The notes under the pieces are model-generated. The model saw only the letters and a program-made list of their open reading frames with translations, ran no database searches and was not told where the DNA came from. Of a stretch of 64,000 bases of DNA, positions 43,921 to 53,322 are shown in pieces (within the stretch, counting starts at the first letter, position 1; each line of letters starts with the position of its first letter). The stretch comes from Lottiidibacillus patelloidae (GTDB lineage: Bacteria > Bacillota > Bacilli > Bacillales > SA5d-4): positions 372,001-436,000 of the forward strand of contig NZ_NPIA01000002.1 of the NCBI RefSeq assembly GCF_002262935.1. Direction: 5' to 3'. A program made the position numbers and the translations under genes.

Positions 43921-44074
43921 TTTTTTCCCTCCAAAAATCTTTGTAAAGTAAACTTGCCGATTGCCAAGCCTTTTGTGTAGGCAGAGGCATAGTTGCACTT
44001 ACACTTAGTACGTAAACTTTTTTGCATCTTCGTAAATCTTCAGTGCTAAAAAGTTATACTATTTAAACGTGTAA

Positions 44075-44340
44075 AATAAAAAAAATCCTCACTCCCGCAA
44101 AGGGACGAAGATTCCGTGGTACCACCCTAATTAACGATATAAAAATATACAATATCGCTCACTCAAGTTTTATAACGGTAATGAAACCGGTTCACCTTTA
44201 GTTGTAATTAGCAACGTCCAAGTGACAGCTCCAGAGTGAATTCAACTACATCATCCATAAGAATGCTTTCAGTCTTTGGCATTCTCTCCCTTGATGGTGA
44301 GCGGTAATTTACTACTCTCTTTCATAGCTTTTCCATATAG
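44075..44340 (-). promoter_or_regulatory. T-box leader of pheST, specifier UUC (Phe)
   Basis: The minus-strand leader has the T-box sequence TTAGGGTGGTACCACGG (antiterminator bulge) followed by a terminator (44078-44112: AATCTTCGTCCC...GGGAGTGAGGATT, then eight T). The stem I region shows GAGAGTAGTA near the 5' end and GAATTCACTCTGGAG, whose TTC is the Phe specifier codon. Uncharged tRNA-Phe should allow read-through. Confidence 0.93.
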
Positions 44341-44384
44341 AATTAATTTCCTCTATTATACGCAAAACTCTTTAGAATGTGCAA

Positions 44385-45152
44385 CTATCCTCGTAAATAA
44401 TATAATAAAATTCCTGCAGCAAGAGATACATTTAATGATTCAGCCTTACCATAGATTGGTACATATAAGTTTTTATCTGTTTGCGAAAGTAAAGAAGCGT
44501 CAACTCCGCTACCTTCATTACCTACAATTAAAGCAAAGCCTCGTTCTGGATTGCTATCCATTTCTTGATAAGGAACTCCACCTTCAAGTGCTGTACCGTA
44601 TACTGGGACACTATCTTCCTTGAACGTATTTAACCAAGTCGTAAGTTCAGCTGTAACTACTGGAATGTGAAAAAGTGAGCCTTGTGTCGCGCGAATTGTT
44701 TTTGCGTTATAAATATCTGCACAACCAGGGCTTAATAAAACACCATCTAATCCAGCCGCATCTGCAGTGCGAATCATTGTGCCAACATTACCTGGATCTT
44801 GAATGCGATCAAGTAATAACCATTTTTGCCCACGACCACTTGAGATATCTTTTGTTTCTTGCTTTTTACAAACAGCGATAATACCTTGAGGTGTTTCTGT
44901 TTCACTAATTGCTCTCATTACTTGATTTGAAACATATGTCATTGACACATTAGAGAAATCTAGTGCACGTGGTAAGTTTGCATCCTGGTCGACAATGATT
45001 GTCGTAATTTCCACATCACTTTTTAACGCTTCTTCAACAAGGTGAAAACCTTCTACTAAAAACGTATTTGTTTTTTCACGCTCTTTTTTCGTATGTAACT
45101 TCTTCCACTTTTTAACGGAAGGGTTTTGAAGTGAATCGATCATCTTCATCAT
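44385..45152 (-). CDS. TrmH/SpoU-family rRNA or tRNA methyltransferase (YsgA)
   Basis: 255 residues. N-terminal substrate-binding region (SLQNPSVKKWKKLHTKKEREKTNTFLVEGFHLVEEAL), then the SpoU knot: LLLDRIQDPGNVGTMIRTADAAGLDGVLLSPGCADIYNAKTIRATQGSLFHIPV, GNEGSGVDASLL and YGKAESLNVSLAAGILLYYLR. These bind S-adenosylmethionine and catalyse 2'-O-ribose methylation. The exact RNA target is not known. Matches B. subtilis YsgA in place, upstream of pheS. Confidence 0.88.
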   Translation of the reverse strand: MMKMIDSLQNPSVKKWKKLHTKKEREKTNTFLVEGFHLVEEALKSDVEITTIIVDQDANLPRALDFSNVSMTYVSNQVMRAISETETPQGIIAVCKKQETKDISSGRGQKWLLLDRIQDPGNVGTMIRTADAAGLDGVLLSPGCADIYNAKTIRATQGSLFHIPVVTAELTTWLNTFKEDSVPVYGTALEGGVPYQEMDSNPERGFALIVGNEGSGVDASLLSQTDKNLYVPIYGKAESLNVSLAAGILLYYLRG

Positions 45153-45245
45153 TATTTTTCCTTCTTTCTCATTGATACATATTTTTTCACTCTTTAGAGA
45201 AAACTACCAAATAGGTTTTACTATGACTATAAAGAGGTGATGGTG

Positions 45246-45452
45246 ATGAACTTAAATTTAAGAAATGCTATTATAACAAATGTTACTGGCAATTCTCAAG
45301 ACCAGCTAAAAGACACAATTGTTGATGCAATTCAAAGTAAAGAGGAAAAGATGCTTCCAGGTCTTGGTGTTTTATTTGAAGTAATATGGCAAAATTCTGA
45401 TCAAAGTACGCAACAAGAGTTATTGGAAACACTTGAGCAAGGACTTAAATAA
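45246..45452 (+). CDS. sspI: Small acid-soluble spore protein I
   Basis: 68 residues from ATG 45246, with AGAGGTGAT upstream; earlier in-frame starts fall inside that site. The sequence [18 protein letters not shown] ... [24 protein letters not shown] is clearly SspI. It is made in the forespore and is found in the spore core. Usually under sigma-G; I did not find an unambiguous sigma-G promoter upstream. A shared terminator follows. Confidence 0.95.
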   Translation: MNLNLRNAIITNVTGNSQDQLKDTIVDAIQSKEEKMLPGLGVLFEVIWQNSDQSTQQELLETLEQGLK

Positions 45453-45473
45453 GCAATACTATTAGAAAAACCA

Positions 45474-45505
45474 AAGCCAGCGGGAGATCCGCTGGCTTTG
45501 TTCTA
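45474..45505. terminator. Bidirectional terminator between sspI and the M42 peptidase gene
   Basis: Perfect 11-bp stem AAAGCCAGCGG/CCGCTGGCTTT with a five-base loop; the T-run is moderate on plus (TTTGTTCTATTT) and AAAG-flanked on minus (TTTGGTTTTT). Confidence 0.8.
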
Positions 45506-45527
45506 TTTATTGTCTAGTTCACTTTTC

Positions 45528-46613
45528 TTAGTTAAAAGTAATTTCTTTTACTGTATCAGCATCTAATCGTTTAATTACTTCTACAATTAATTTAACTGCA
45601 TTTTCGAAATCGTCACGGTGAATCATCGCTGCATTTGAATGAATGTAGCGTGATGCTACAGTAATAGAAAGAGCCGGTACACCATTCGCTGTAATATGGA
45701 TTGCCCCAGAATCTGTTCCACCAGCTGCAATTGAATCAAATTGGTAAGGGATTCCCTTTTCATCAGCAACATCTGTTACGAAGTCGCGTAGTCCTTTATG
45801 AGAAACCATTGAAGCATCATAAAGAATAATTTGCGGACCTTCCCCCATTTTACTAGCTGCATCTTTGCTTGACACTCCTGGTGTATCACCAGCAATACCT
45901 ACATCTACTGCAAATCCAATATCTGGTTTAATAAAGTTCGTAGCAGTTTTAGCACCACGTAAACCAACTTCTTCTTGAACAGTTCCTACACCGTAAACGA
46001 TATTAGGATGCTTTTCACCTTCTAATTGACGTAACACATCGATTGCAATTGCACAACCGATACGGTTATCCCAAGCTTTAGCAAGGAGCATTTTGTCATT
46101 ATTCATTACTGTGAATTCAAAGTAAGGAACAACAGAATCCCCTGGTTTAACACCAAATTCCATTGCTTCTTCACGACTTGAAGCACCGATATCAATGAAC
46201 ATATCTTTAATATCTACTGGTTTCTTTCTCGCTTCAGGAGGAAGGATATGAGGTGGTTTTGAACCGATAATACCAGTTATATCACCTTTTTTCGTCATCA
46301 CTGTCACTCGTTGCGCCAGCATTACTTGTGACCACCAACCACCAACCGTTTGGAAGCGTAAAAATCCTTTATCGTCGATTTGAGTAACCATAAATCCAAC
46401 TTCATCAAGGTGACCTGCTACCATGATTTTCGGACCATTCTCATCTCCAACTTTTTTAGCAATTAAGCTTCCTAAGTTATCTGTAACCACTTCATCAGCA
46501 AATGGTTCTATGTATTTTTTCATTACTTCTCTAGGCTCACGTTCATTTCCAGGAATCCCTTTTGCATCGGTTAATTCCTTTAACATTTGTAAAGTTGCAT
46601 CTAGTTTACTCAT
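45528..46613 (-). CDS. M42-family aminopeptidase (YsdC)
   Basis: 361 residues. M42 metallopeptidase motifs: [18 protein letters not shown] (metal His/Asp), [19 protein letters not shown] (bridging Asp), [18 protein letters not shown] (catalytic Glu pair), [12 protein letters not shown] and [17 protein letters not shown]. Such enzymes form tetrahedral dodecamers that trim peptides, sometimes annotated as glucanases. Cytoplasmic. Matches B. subtilis YsdC near sspI and rplT. Confidence 0.92.
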   Translation of the reverse strand: MSKLDATLQMLKELTDAKGIPGNEREPREVMKKYIEPFADEVVTDNLGSLIAKKVGDENGPKIMVAGHLDEVGFMVTQIDDKGFLRFQTVGGWWSQVMLAQRVTVMTKKGDITGIIGSKPPHILPPEARKKPVDIKDMFIDIGASSREEAMEFGVKPGDSVVPYFEFTVMNNDKMLLAKAWDNRIGCAIAIDVLRQLEGEKHPNIVYGVGTVQEEVGLRGAKTATNFIKPDIGFAVDVGIAGDTPGVSSKDAASKMGEGPQIILYDASMVSHKGLRDFVTDVADEKGIPYQFDSIAAGGTDSGAIHITANGVPALSITVASRYIHSNAAMIHRDDFENAVKLIVEVIKRLDADTVKEITFN

Positions 46614-46685
46614 TGTTAAAAATACCCTCCCAATCGGACTATTACTTCCATTATACAGATTTCTTTTAGAGATAACAATTTTTAA

Positions 46686-47180
46686 TCAGTATCCGGTACG
46701 TTGACGTACTATATTCACTTTATTTTTCTCTATGTATGCCCCTATTATTTCTTCGTTGGAAAATGTTAGTTTTTGTCCAATAATAAGGAAATTTTCAAAA
46801 AGATTTATGTAATTGCTCTTCGTTTTTTCTTTATCAAACTTTGCAAGGGTTTCATAAAGGGTGTTAAATAAGGATGTAAGGCTAACATCATTCCTCTGTT
46901 GTTGTTCTGATAGTTGTTCTACTTCATAAGAAAAAGTTAACCCTAATGATAAAATAAAGTGTAGTCCATCAACATATTCTTCTAAAATTTTCTCACGATC
47001 ACTTGCTGGCTTAGTGCTCCAAAATTTAAAACATCTCGTTTCATTCGCTAATTCTCCAATTTCGACATAAAGAGCTAAAATCCTCTCTTGAATTAACTTT
47101 TTATTTTCTAAACCGTGTTGTTTTTCAATTTTTTCATCTAAAGACTTTTGCATCGCATATAATTCAGTAAAATTAAGCAT
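46686..47180 (-). CDS. dUTPase-like all-alpha NTP pyrophosphatase
   Basis: 164 residues. The motifs LYVEIGELANETRCFKFWSTKPASDREKILEEYVDGLHFILSLG contain the E-x-x-E...E-x-x-D metal-binding set of dimeric, all-alpha dUTPases (also called DUF-type dUTP diphosphatase of Bacillus and phages). It would hydrolyse dUTP to dUMP, keeping uracil out of DNA. GGGGAAAAGC precedes ATG 47180. Position after rplT is known in Bacillus relatives. Confidence 0.85.
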   Translation of the reverse strand: MLNFTELYAMQKSLDEKIEKQHGLENKKLIQERILALYVEIGELANETRCFKFWSTKPASDREKILEEYVDGLHFILSLGLTFSYEVEQLSEQQQRNDVSLTSLFNTLYETLAKFDKEKTKSNYINLFENFLIIGQKLTFSNEEIIGAYIEKNKVNIVRQRTGY

Positions 47181-47237
47181 TGCTTTTCCCCTTTATATTA
47201 GATGCATTTATTATAACAAAATGATTTCCAAAAAAAC

Positions 47238-47263
47238 AAAAAACCACCCTGCAATAGGATGGT
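47238..47263 (-). terminator. Terminator of infC-rpmI-rplT
   Basis: ACCATCCT/AGGGTGGT stem with a five-base loop followed on the minus strand by TTTTTTGTTTTTTT, just after the rplT stop. Confidence 0.85.
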
Positions 47264-47271
47264 CAAAATAA

Positions 47272-47628
47272 TTATTTTAAGTTTTCTTTAGCTTTAGCAG
47301 CTAAATCAGCAAATGCTTTTTCGTCATTTACAGCTAATTCAGCAAGCATTTTACGGTTAATGTTAATTTCAGCTAACTTTAAACCGTGCATTAAACGGCT
47401 GTAAGAAAGACCATTGATACGAGCTGCTGCGTTAATACGAGCAATCCATAACTTACGGAAGTCGCGTTTCTTTTGACGACGATCGCGATAAGCGTAAGTT
47501 AAACCTTTCATTACTTGTTGCTTAGCAGTTCTAAATAATCTATGTTTTGAACCAACATAACCTTTAGCTAATTTTAATACCTTTTTACGACGTGAACGAG
47601 CTACAGTACCGCCTTTTACTCTTGGCAT
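47272..47628 (-). CDS. rplT: 50S ribosomal protein L20
   Basis: 118 residues, standard length. Very basic N-terminal arm ([41 protein letters not shown]) and the C-terminal globular domain ([41 protein letters not shown]). It binds 23S rRNA early in assembly and represses its own operon through the leader RNA at 48453-48600. Third gene of infC-rpmI-rplT. Confidence 0.98.
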   Translation of the reverse strand: MPRVKGGTVARSRRKKVLKLAKGYVGSKHRLFRTAKQQVMKGLTYAYRDRRQKKRDFRKLWIARINAAARINGLSYSRLMHGLKLAEININRKMLAELAVNDEKAFADLAAKAKENLK

Positions 47629-47660
47629 TTAGTTTCCCTCCTAGTACTTCTATGATTGAA

Positions 47661-47861
47661 TTATTTCATGTTTGTTAATTGCTCACGGATACGCTTGTAA
47701 TCACCAGAGCTAACTACTGCAGATTTACGTAATTTACGTTTAACCTTCGTAGACTTGTTTGCGAATAAATGACTTGTATACGCATGAGAACGTTTTAATT
47801 TACCGCTTCCTGTTTTCTTAAAACGCTTAGCTGAACCACGATGAGTTTTCATTTTAGGCAT
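47661..47861 (-). CDS. rpmI: 50S ribosomal protein L35
   Basis: 66 residues: [47 protein letters not shown], the family signature. Second gene of the IF3 operon, between infC and rplT. AAGGAGG precedes the ATG. Confidence 0.98.
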   Translation of the reverse strand: MPKMKTHRGSAKRFKKTGSGKLKRSHAYTSHLFANKSTKVKRKLRKSAVVSSGDYKRIREQLTNMK

Positions 47862-47883
47862 GGATAGTTCCTCCTTAGATCAA

Positions 47884-48399
47884 TTACTTTTCGTTTACTG
47901 GCGCTAAAATTAAGAACATGCTGCGCCCTTCCATTTTAGGCTTCGTTTCAATGGTAGAGAGGTCTTCACACTCTTTAGCAAGACGTTCTAGAACGTCTTT
48001 TCCAATTTTAGAGTGAGTAATGGCACGTCCGCGGAAACGAATACTCGCTTTCACTTTGTCACCTTTGCTTAAGAATTTACGTGCATTACGAAGCTTCGTA
48101 TTAAAGTCATGCTCTTCAATCGTAGGACTTAATCGCACTTCTTTTAAGTTGATAATCTTTTGATTCTTACGAGCTTCTTTTTCTTTCTTTTGCTGTTCAA
48201 AACGGAATTTTCCGTAGTCCATAATACGGCATACAGGTGGTTTAGCATTTGGTGCTACCGCAACTAAATCTAAATTCGCATTTGCTGCAATTTCAAGAGC
48301 TTCGTTCTTCGTTTTAATTCCAAGCTGCTCACCATTTACATCAATGAGTCGGACTTCGCGAGCACGAATTCCCTCATTTACGTTCATGTCTTTACTAAT
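47884..48399 (-). CDS. infC: Translation initiation factor IF-3, AUU start codon
   Basis: 171 residues if translated from ATT at 48399. GGAGGTGACTCAAT lies directly before ATT AGT AAA GAC ATG; the ribosome-binding site is 6 nt from ATT and too far from the ATG at 48387. The result ([20 protein letters not shown]) parallels the AUU-initiated N-terminus of B. subtilis IF3. Motifs: N-domain [16 protein letters not shown], linker, C-domain [41 protein letters not shown]3 discriminates against poor start codons, so AUU allows self-regulation. First gene of its operon. Confidence 0.95.
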   Translation of the reverse strand: MSKDMNVNEGIRAREVRLIDVNGEQLGIKTKNEALEIAANANLDLVAVAPNAKPPVCRIMDYGKFRFEQQKKEKEARKNQKIINLKEVRLSPTIEEHDFNTKLRNARKFLSKGDKVKASIRFRGRAITHSKIGKDVLERLAKECEDLSTIETKPKMEGRSMFLILAPVNEK

Positions 48400-48452
48400 A
48401 TTGAGTCACCTCCAAGTGATATAAAAGAAATAGTTGTTTTCGAAAGCAAAGC

Positions 48453-48600
48453 ATTAAAAAAAGCGTCGGTACATACTGCACCCACACTAAAGTCCTAATC
48501 TGACTATTAAATGATTAGTTCATCTACCACTCAACTGCAAATATGCGTTGACGAGGTGAGAAGCGGGTGCTTCTACTTTCAATATACAAACTATTTAATT
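48453..48600 (-). promoter_or_regulatory. L20 leader (autoregulatory attenuator of infC-rpmI-rplT)
   Basis: The minus-strand leader contains GCACCCGCTTCTCACCTCGTC upstream and GTGGGTGC downstream; GCACCCGC (48563-48570) and GTGGGTGC (48478-48485) can pair over eight bases, mimicking the 23S rRNA site for L20. The competing terminator hairpin (AGTGT...ACGCT, 48463-48489) ends in seven T (48456-48462). L20 binding should promote termination. Confidence 0.85.
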
Positions 48601-48722
48601 ACCTAAGAAATATATCATAAGTCAAACCCAACTGTCAAGCACGGTTTGCTTTATTAATCTTTATCACGCAATTAATAATACATAAATAACAGTTGTATTG
48701 CAAGAGATATTTTTCACTAGAT

Positions 48723-48852
48723 AAAAGAGGCGGGGGCACAAGTGCCTGGCTCCTCATTGCACTCTCTACATGTACGCACTAATTAATCTTGTGTATACAA
48801 AAGATTGTAGCGTGAGGTGCCTGGCTCCTTGTTTTGTCCCAGCCTCTTTCTC
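48723..48852 (-). terminator. Long terminator of thrS containing two GTGCCTGGCTCCT repeats
   Basis: On the minus strand AAAGAGGC after the thrS stop pairs with GCCTCTTTT at the far end. The 13-base word GTGCCTGGCTCCT occurs on the plus strand at 48742-48754 and 48817-48829, inside the hairpin. Similar GGTGCCTGGC words are common in intergenic regions of Bacillaceae. No gene lies in 48620-48858. Confidence 0.65.
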
Positions 48853-48858
48853 AATCAT

Positions 48859-50802
48859 TTATTTAATTTTTGTTACCTCTTCTACAATAGATGCTACGAA
48901 TTCATCTAATGCATGTGAAGTTGATTTTTGCTCACCATACTTACGCACATTAACTGCATTACTATCTTTTTCTTGATCCCCTAGTACTAACATGTAAGGA
49001 ATTTTTTGCATTTGCGCTTCACGGATTTTATAGCCAAGCTTTTCTTCTCGCTCATCTAATTCAACACGTATTCCTTTTGATTGCAATGTTTCTAATACAT
49101 GTTTCGCATAATCTAAATGTACATCATTTGAAACTGGGATTACTTTCACTTGTACTGGAGCAAGCCATGTAGGGAATGCACCTTTGTATTCTTCGATTAA
49201 GTAGGCAACAAAACGTTCCATTGTTGAAACTACACCGCGGTGAATTACTACTGGACGATGATGGTTACCATCTTCACCGATGTAAGTTAAGTCAAAACGC
49301 TCTGGTAATAAGAAATCAAGTTGCACAGTTGATAAAGTTTCATCTTTCCCTAATGCTGTTTTAACCATCACATCTAGCTTAGGACCATAGAATGCCGCTT
49401 CACCTTCAGCTTCAACATAATCTAATTGAAGTTCATCCATCGCACCTTTTAACATTGCTTGAGCTTTATTCCACATTTCGTCATCATTGAAGTACTTTTC
49501 AGTATCTTCTGGATCGCGATAAGAAAGGCGGAAGTAGAAGTCTGTAATTCCAAAGTCTTTATATACTTCTTGAATTAACCGAACAACTCGGACAAACTCA
49601 TCTTGAATTTGATCATGACGGGCAAAGATGTGCGCGTCATTTAAAGTCATTCCTCGAACGCGTTGTAAGCCTGATAACGCACCAGACATTTCATAACGGT
49701 GCATTTGCCCTAATTCAGCAATTCGAACTGGTAAGTTACGGTAGCTATATAAGTTGTTTTTGTAAACCATCATATGGTGTGGACAGTTCATCGGACGAAG
49801 AACTAAGTCTTCATTGTCCATTCCCATTGCCGGGAACATATCTTCTTGATAGTGATCCCAATGTCCTGACGTTTTGTATAGCTCTACACTTCCTAAAATC
49901 GGAGTGTACACGTGGCTATAGCCTAGTCGCTCTTCTTTATCGACAATGTAGCGTTCAATGACGCGACGTATTGTTGCTCCTTTTGGTAGCCATAAAGGTA
50001 ATCCTTGGCCAACTTTTTGTGATACTGTGAACAAATCTAACTCTTTACCTAGCTTACGGTGATCACGCTCTTTTGCTTCTTCTAATAAACGTAAATGGTT
50101 TTCAAGCTCTGCTGGTTTAAAGAAAGCTGTCCCATAAATACGTTGAAGCATTTTATTTTTGCTATCACCGCGCCAGTATGCACCTGATAAACTCATTAAC
50201 TTAAATACTTTAATTTTTGAAGTTTGCGGAATATGAGGTCCGCGACATAGATCTGAAAACTCACCTTGCTCATAAATAGTAATTGTTTCATCTTCTGGAA
50301 TAGCACTTAATAATTCAATTTTTAAAGGGTCTTCTAATTTTTCATACATTTCTAACGCTTCATTGCGTGATACTTCTTTACGAACAACCTCAATGTTTTC
50401 ATCGATAATTCGCTTCATTTCCTTTTCAATTTTCGGGAAATCTTCTTCTGTTAAGCGGTGTTCCATGTCGATGTCATAGTAAAAACCACTATCAATAACT
50501 GGTCCGACACCAAGATTAATTTTTTCATCTTTAAAGACACGCTTTAATGCTTGTGCCATTAAGTGAGCTGAACTGTGGCGGATGATTTCTAAACCATCTT
50601 CAGTTTCAGGCATAACAATTTCAATTTTTCCGTCTTCGTTAATTGGACGACGTAAATCAATCATTTCTCCATTTAATTTTCCAGCTAACGCTTTTTTACG
50701 AAGGCCTGGGCTGATGGAAGCTGCTACATCTTCCGTTGTTGTTCCACGATCAAATTCCTTTATCGCACCGTCTGGAAACGTTAATTTAATCATTTCTGAC
50801 AT
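48859..50802 (-). CDS. thrS: Threonine-tRNA ligase
   Basis: 647 residues from ATG 50802 after GGAGTGAGG. Domains: TGS at 1-62, editing domain with [15 protein letters not shown] and CRGPHIP (zinc/editing residues), class II catalytic core ([62 protein letters not shown]) and the C-terminal anticodon-binding domain ([15 protein letters not shown]). Regulated by a T-box leader. Confidence 0.98.
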   Translation of the reverse strand: MSEMIKLTFPDGAIKEFDRGTTTEDVAASISPGLRKKALAGKLNGEMIDLRRPINEDGKIEIVMPETEDGLEIIRHSSAHLMAQALKRVFKDEKINLGVGPVIDSGFYYDIDMEHRLTEEDFPKIEKEMKRIIDENIEVVRKEVSRNEALEMYEKLEDPLKIELLSAIPEDETITIYEQGEFSDLCRGPHIPQTSKIKVFKLMSLSGAYWRGDSKNKMLQRIYGTAFFKPAELENHLRLLEEAKERDHRKLGKELDLFTVSQKVGQGLPLWLPKGATIRRVIERYIVDKEERLGYSHVYTPILGSVELYKTSGHWDHYQEDMFPAMGMDNEDLVLRPMNCPHHMMVYKNNLYSYRNLPVRIAELGQMHRYEMSGALSGLQRVRGMTLNDAHIFARHDQIQDEFVRVVRLIQEVYKDFGITDFYFRLSYRDPEDTEKYFNDDEMWNKAQAMLKGAMDELQLDYVEAEGEAAFYGPKLDVMVKTALGKDETLSTVQLDFLLPERFDLTYIGEDGNHHRPVVIHRGVVSTMERFVAYLIEEYKGAFPTWLAPVQVKVIPVSNDVHLDYAKHVLETLQSKGIRVELDEREEKLGYKIREAQMQKIPYMLVLGDQEKDSNAVNVRKYGEQKSTSHALDEFVASIVEEVTKIK

Positions 50803-50829
50803 TTTCCTCACTCCAATTCTATTTTTGAA

Positions 50830-51062
50830 AATAAAAAAAACACTACATCCCTAGGAAAAGGGACGAGTGTTATTCGCGGTTCCACCCTTGTTTCTAACGC
50901 ACGACAAATAGGCGTGGTTAGCTCAAGAAAAGGGATAACGGTATTTAGCCGTCAGCAGATACTATACGTTCCCTGCTGAAGTTCAGAGGTGGTAAGATAC
51001 TTTTTCGTGTTTAGGAAACTTTCAGCCGGTGATTTCCCTCTCTAAAAAACCGTAAAAAGAAC
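50830..51062 (-). promoter_or_regulatory. T-box leader of thrS, specifier ACC (Thr)
   Basis: The minus-strand leader holds the T-box AAGGGTGGAACCGCG (50873-50888) next to a terminator (AACACTCGTCCC...GGGATGTAGTGTT, then eight T, 50832-50871). Upstream stem I sequences include GTATCTTACCACCTCTGAAC with ACC as the likely threonine specifier codon. Confidence 0.93.
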
Positions 51063-51193
51063 TCATGTCCTCATCATTACTAGTGAATTATAATTGTTAT
51101 TTGGTATTATATATGTCTCATTTCGCATTTGCAAGGGGCAAAACGGAAAAAATTTCATTTTGCATAGAAAATAGATTAAATCCTTCAATCCAA

Positions 51194-52303
51194 TTAATTT
51201 TGAATAACGAAGTCTTTATCAACTTTTTCTGCTTCCTCAAAGACACGTAATGTATTATATTTCGTATCTCGCTGTGCTGGAACTTTCCCAGCCTCACGAA
51301 TTAATTGTAGTATTAGGTTCGTGTTTACTTTATGTGTCGTTCCTGCTGCTGATACTACGTTCTCTTCCATCATTGTGCTTCCGAAGTCATTACATCCATA
51401 TGATAATGATTGCTTTCCTACTTCTGGCCCCATTGTTACCCAAGAAGATTGGAAGTTCGGAATATTATCAAGGAAAATACGAGAGATCGCTAAGTTTTTC
51501 AAATAGCCTCTTGGCGTAATTTTCTCGCCTTTCATGTTCGTGTTATCTGGTTGGAATGTCCATGAAATAAACGCTAAGAAACATTCTGTCTCATCTTGCG
51601 CATCACGTACGCGCTGTAAATGCAATGCACGCTCTTCAATCGTTTCGCCAAGTCCAATAACCATTGTTGCAGTGCCGTGCATACCGACTTTTTTCGCCGT
51701 CTTCATGCACTCCATCCATTCTTGCCACGTATTTTTAATTTTACTAACACGTGATCTCGTACGTTCATCAAGAATTTCAGCACCACCGCCAGGAAGGGAA
51801 TCAAGCCCCGCTTCTTTTAACTGACGAAGTACTTCTTCTAAAGAAAGACCTGACACTTCAACCATTTTCCAAATTTCAGCTGGTGAAAAGGAATGCATCG
51901 TAATTTCAGGGAAGTTCTTTTTAATCTTCTTTAATAAGTCTGTGTAATAAGAAAATGGCAAGTTCGGGTTTGTCCCACCTTGCATTAATATTTCCGTACC
52001 ATCAACATCAATTGTTTCCTGGATCTTTTTCATGATTAACTCATCGTCAAGTACATACCCTTCATCTGAGCCTGGCGCTCGATAAAATGCACAAAAACGA
52101 CAATACGTATCACAAACATTTGTATAATTTATGTTTCGTCCAATAACAAATGTCGTTATCGGTTCTGGATGCCATTTCTTCATAATTTTATCAGCTGCAG
52201 CACCCATTTTTTCTACTTCATCACTTTTATATAATTCAACGGCATCTTCATAGGAAATGCGTTCTCCATTGACTGCGCGTTCTAATATATGATCGATACT
52301 CAT
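51194..52303 (-). CDS. mqnC: Cyclic dehypoxanthinyl futalosine synthase (menaquinone, futalosine pathway)
   Basis: 369 residues. Radical-SAM motif CDTYCRFC (Cys64, Cys68, Cys71), then MQGGTNPNLPFSYYTDLLKKIK, SFSPAEIWKMVEVSG, GLDSLPGGGAEIL and HGTATMVIGLGET. These are typical of MqnC, which cyclises dehypoxanthine futalosine. GGGGG precedes ATG 52303. It lies alone between thrS and dnaI, with no mqnA/B/D/E in the window. The related MqnE or CofH are alternatives, but the GGGAEIL and WTFQPDNTNM segments favour MqnC. Confidence 0.85.
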   Translation of the reverse strand: MSIDHILERAVNGERISYEDAVELYKSDEVEKMGAAADKIMKKWHPEPITTFVIGRNINYTNVCDTYCRFCAFYRAPGSDEGYVLDDELIMKKIQETIDVDGTEILMQGGTNPNLPFSYYTDLLKKIKKNFPEITMHSFSPAEIWKMVEVSGLSLEEVLRQLKEAGLDSLPGGGAEILDERTRSRVSKIKNTWQEWMECMKTAKKVGMHGTATMVIGLGETIEERALHLQRVRDAQDETECFLAFISWTFQPDNTNMKGEKITPRGYLKNLAISRIFLDNIPNFQSSWVTMGPEVGKQSLSYGCNDFGSTMMEENVVSAAGTTHKVNTNLILQLIREAGKVPAQRDTKYNTLRVFEEAEKVDKDFVIQN

Positions 52304-52361
52304 TTGTATCCCCCCATACGTCTCTTTACATCAATCCTAACATATCTAAAGAAAGTTTTCT

Positions 52362-53306
52362 TTAATTACGCCTATTCTTTCCACCAACGAATGAACTATC
52401 CGTTAAATGGCGGATTCGTTCCATAATTCGCTTTGCTTTCACTCGTTCAATCCCATTCTTTTGTGAATAGGCTAAATGTTCTTCCAATTCGTCATAGTCA
52501 TAATTAGACGTATAAAGGGTCGGAAGTTTTTCCATCATACGATATTGTAAAATAACACCTAAAATTTCATCTCTCGTCCAGCTTGTCATCGTTTCTGCAC
52601 CGAGGTCATCGAATATTAATATAGGTACTTTTTTTACCGTTTCAAGTTTTTCTTGCAACGTTTGATCTCCGATAGAGTTTTTCATTTCTCTAAAAAATTC
52701 CGGCGAATAAACAATTAGTGAACTAATGCCTTTTTCTGCTAATCTGTTTGCGATTGCACCCATAATATATGTTTTCCCAACACCAAATGGTCCGTACAAA
52801 TAAAGTCCGTTTGCACTTCGTTTATTTTCATAGTTTTCAACAAAATCTAAAGCACGACGAATTGCCGCTTCTCTATCTTCATCATGGGAGTCATGCATTG
52901 CTTCATCCAATTTATCAAAGCTTGCTTCTAAAACATCCCTCGGCATAAATAAGCTTTTAATTCGTTCTGCATGCTTTTTCTTGGCATCAGACTTTATTTT
53001 CATCTCACATGCTTCATATTTAATATCAATATAATTACGACTCTTAATAAGGACAGGATGGTACCCTTGCATCATATTTTTACATTGTTCCACTGATCCA
53101 CATTCATTGCAGTCACGAACCTGTGATTTATATTCAAAAAGCTTTGGCAGACTTTTCTCAATCTCTGCTTCGGTTAATTCTGGGTTGGCAGCAATAAATG
53201 AACGGATCTGTGGTTCATTTAAAAGTTCTTGTTTAAGCATCTCATATCGTTCTTTAAACTTTGGAACGTTCATCATTTTTGATAACGTACGATTAATTGG
53301 TTCCAT
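52362..53306 (-). CDS. dnaI: Primosomal protein DnaI, helicase loader
   Basis: 314 residues. The N-terminal helicase-interaction domain has a zinc-binding cluster (CNECGSVEQC). The AAA+ domain has Walker A YGPFGVGKTYIMGAIA and Walker B VPILIFDDLGAETM, then SNYDYDELE (sensor). It loads the replicative helicase DnaC at oriC and restart sites with DnaB and DnaD. ATG 53306 follows AGGGAGG. It is 16 nt after dnaB in the usual order. Confidence 0.96.
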   Translation of the reverse strand: MEPINRTLSKMMNVPKFKERYEMLKQELLNEPQIRSFIAANPELTEAEIEKSLPKLFEYKSQVRDCNECGSVEQCKNMMQGYHPVLIKSRNYIDIKYEACEMKIKSDAKKKHAERIKSLFMPRDVLEASFDKLDEAMHDSHDEDREAAIRRALDFVENYENKRSANGLYLYGPFGVGKTYIMGAIANRLAEKGISSLIVYSPEFFREMKNSIGDQTLQEKLETVKKVPILIFDDLGAETMTSWTRDEILGVILQYRMMEKLPTLYTSNYDYDELEEHLAYSQKNGIERVKAKRIMERIRHLTDSSFVGGKNRRN

Positions 53307-53322
53307 ATCAATACCTCCCTTC

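Noticed and set aside
43921-43998. N-terminal extension of PheS
   Set aside because: Sequence upstream of 43920 is leader RNA with the GGAGG site; homologous PheS proteins begin MKERLEQ-like.
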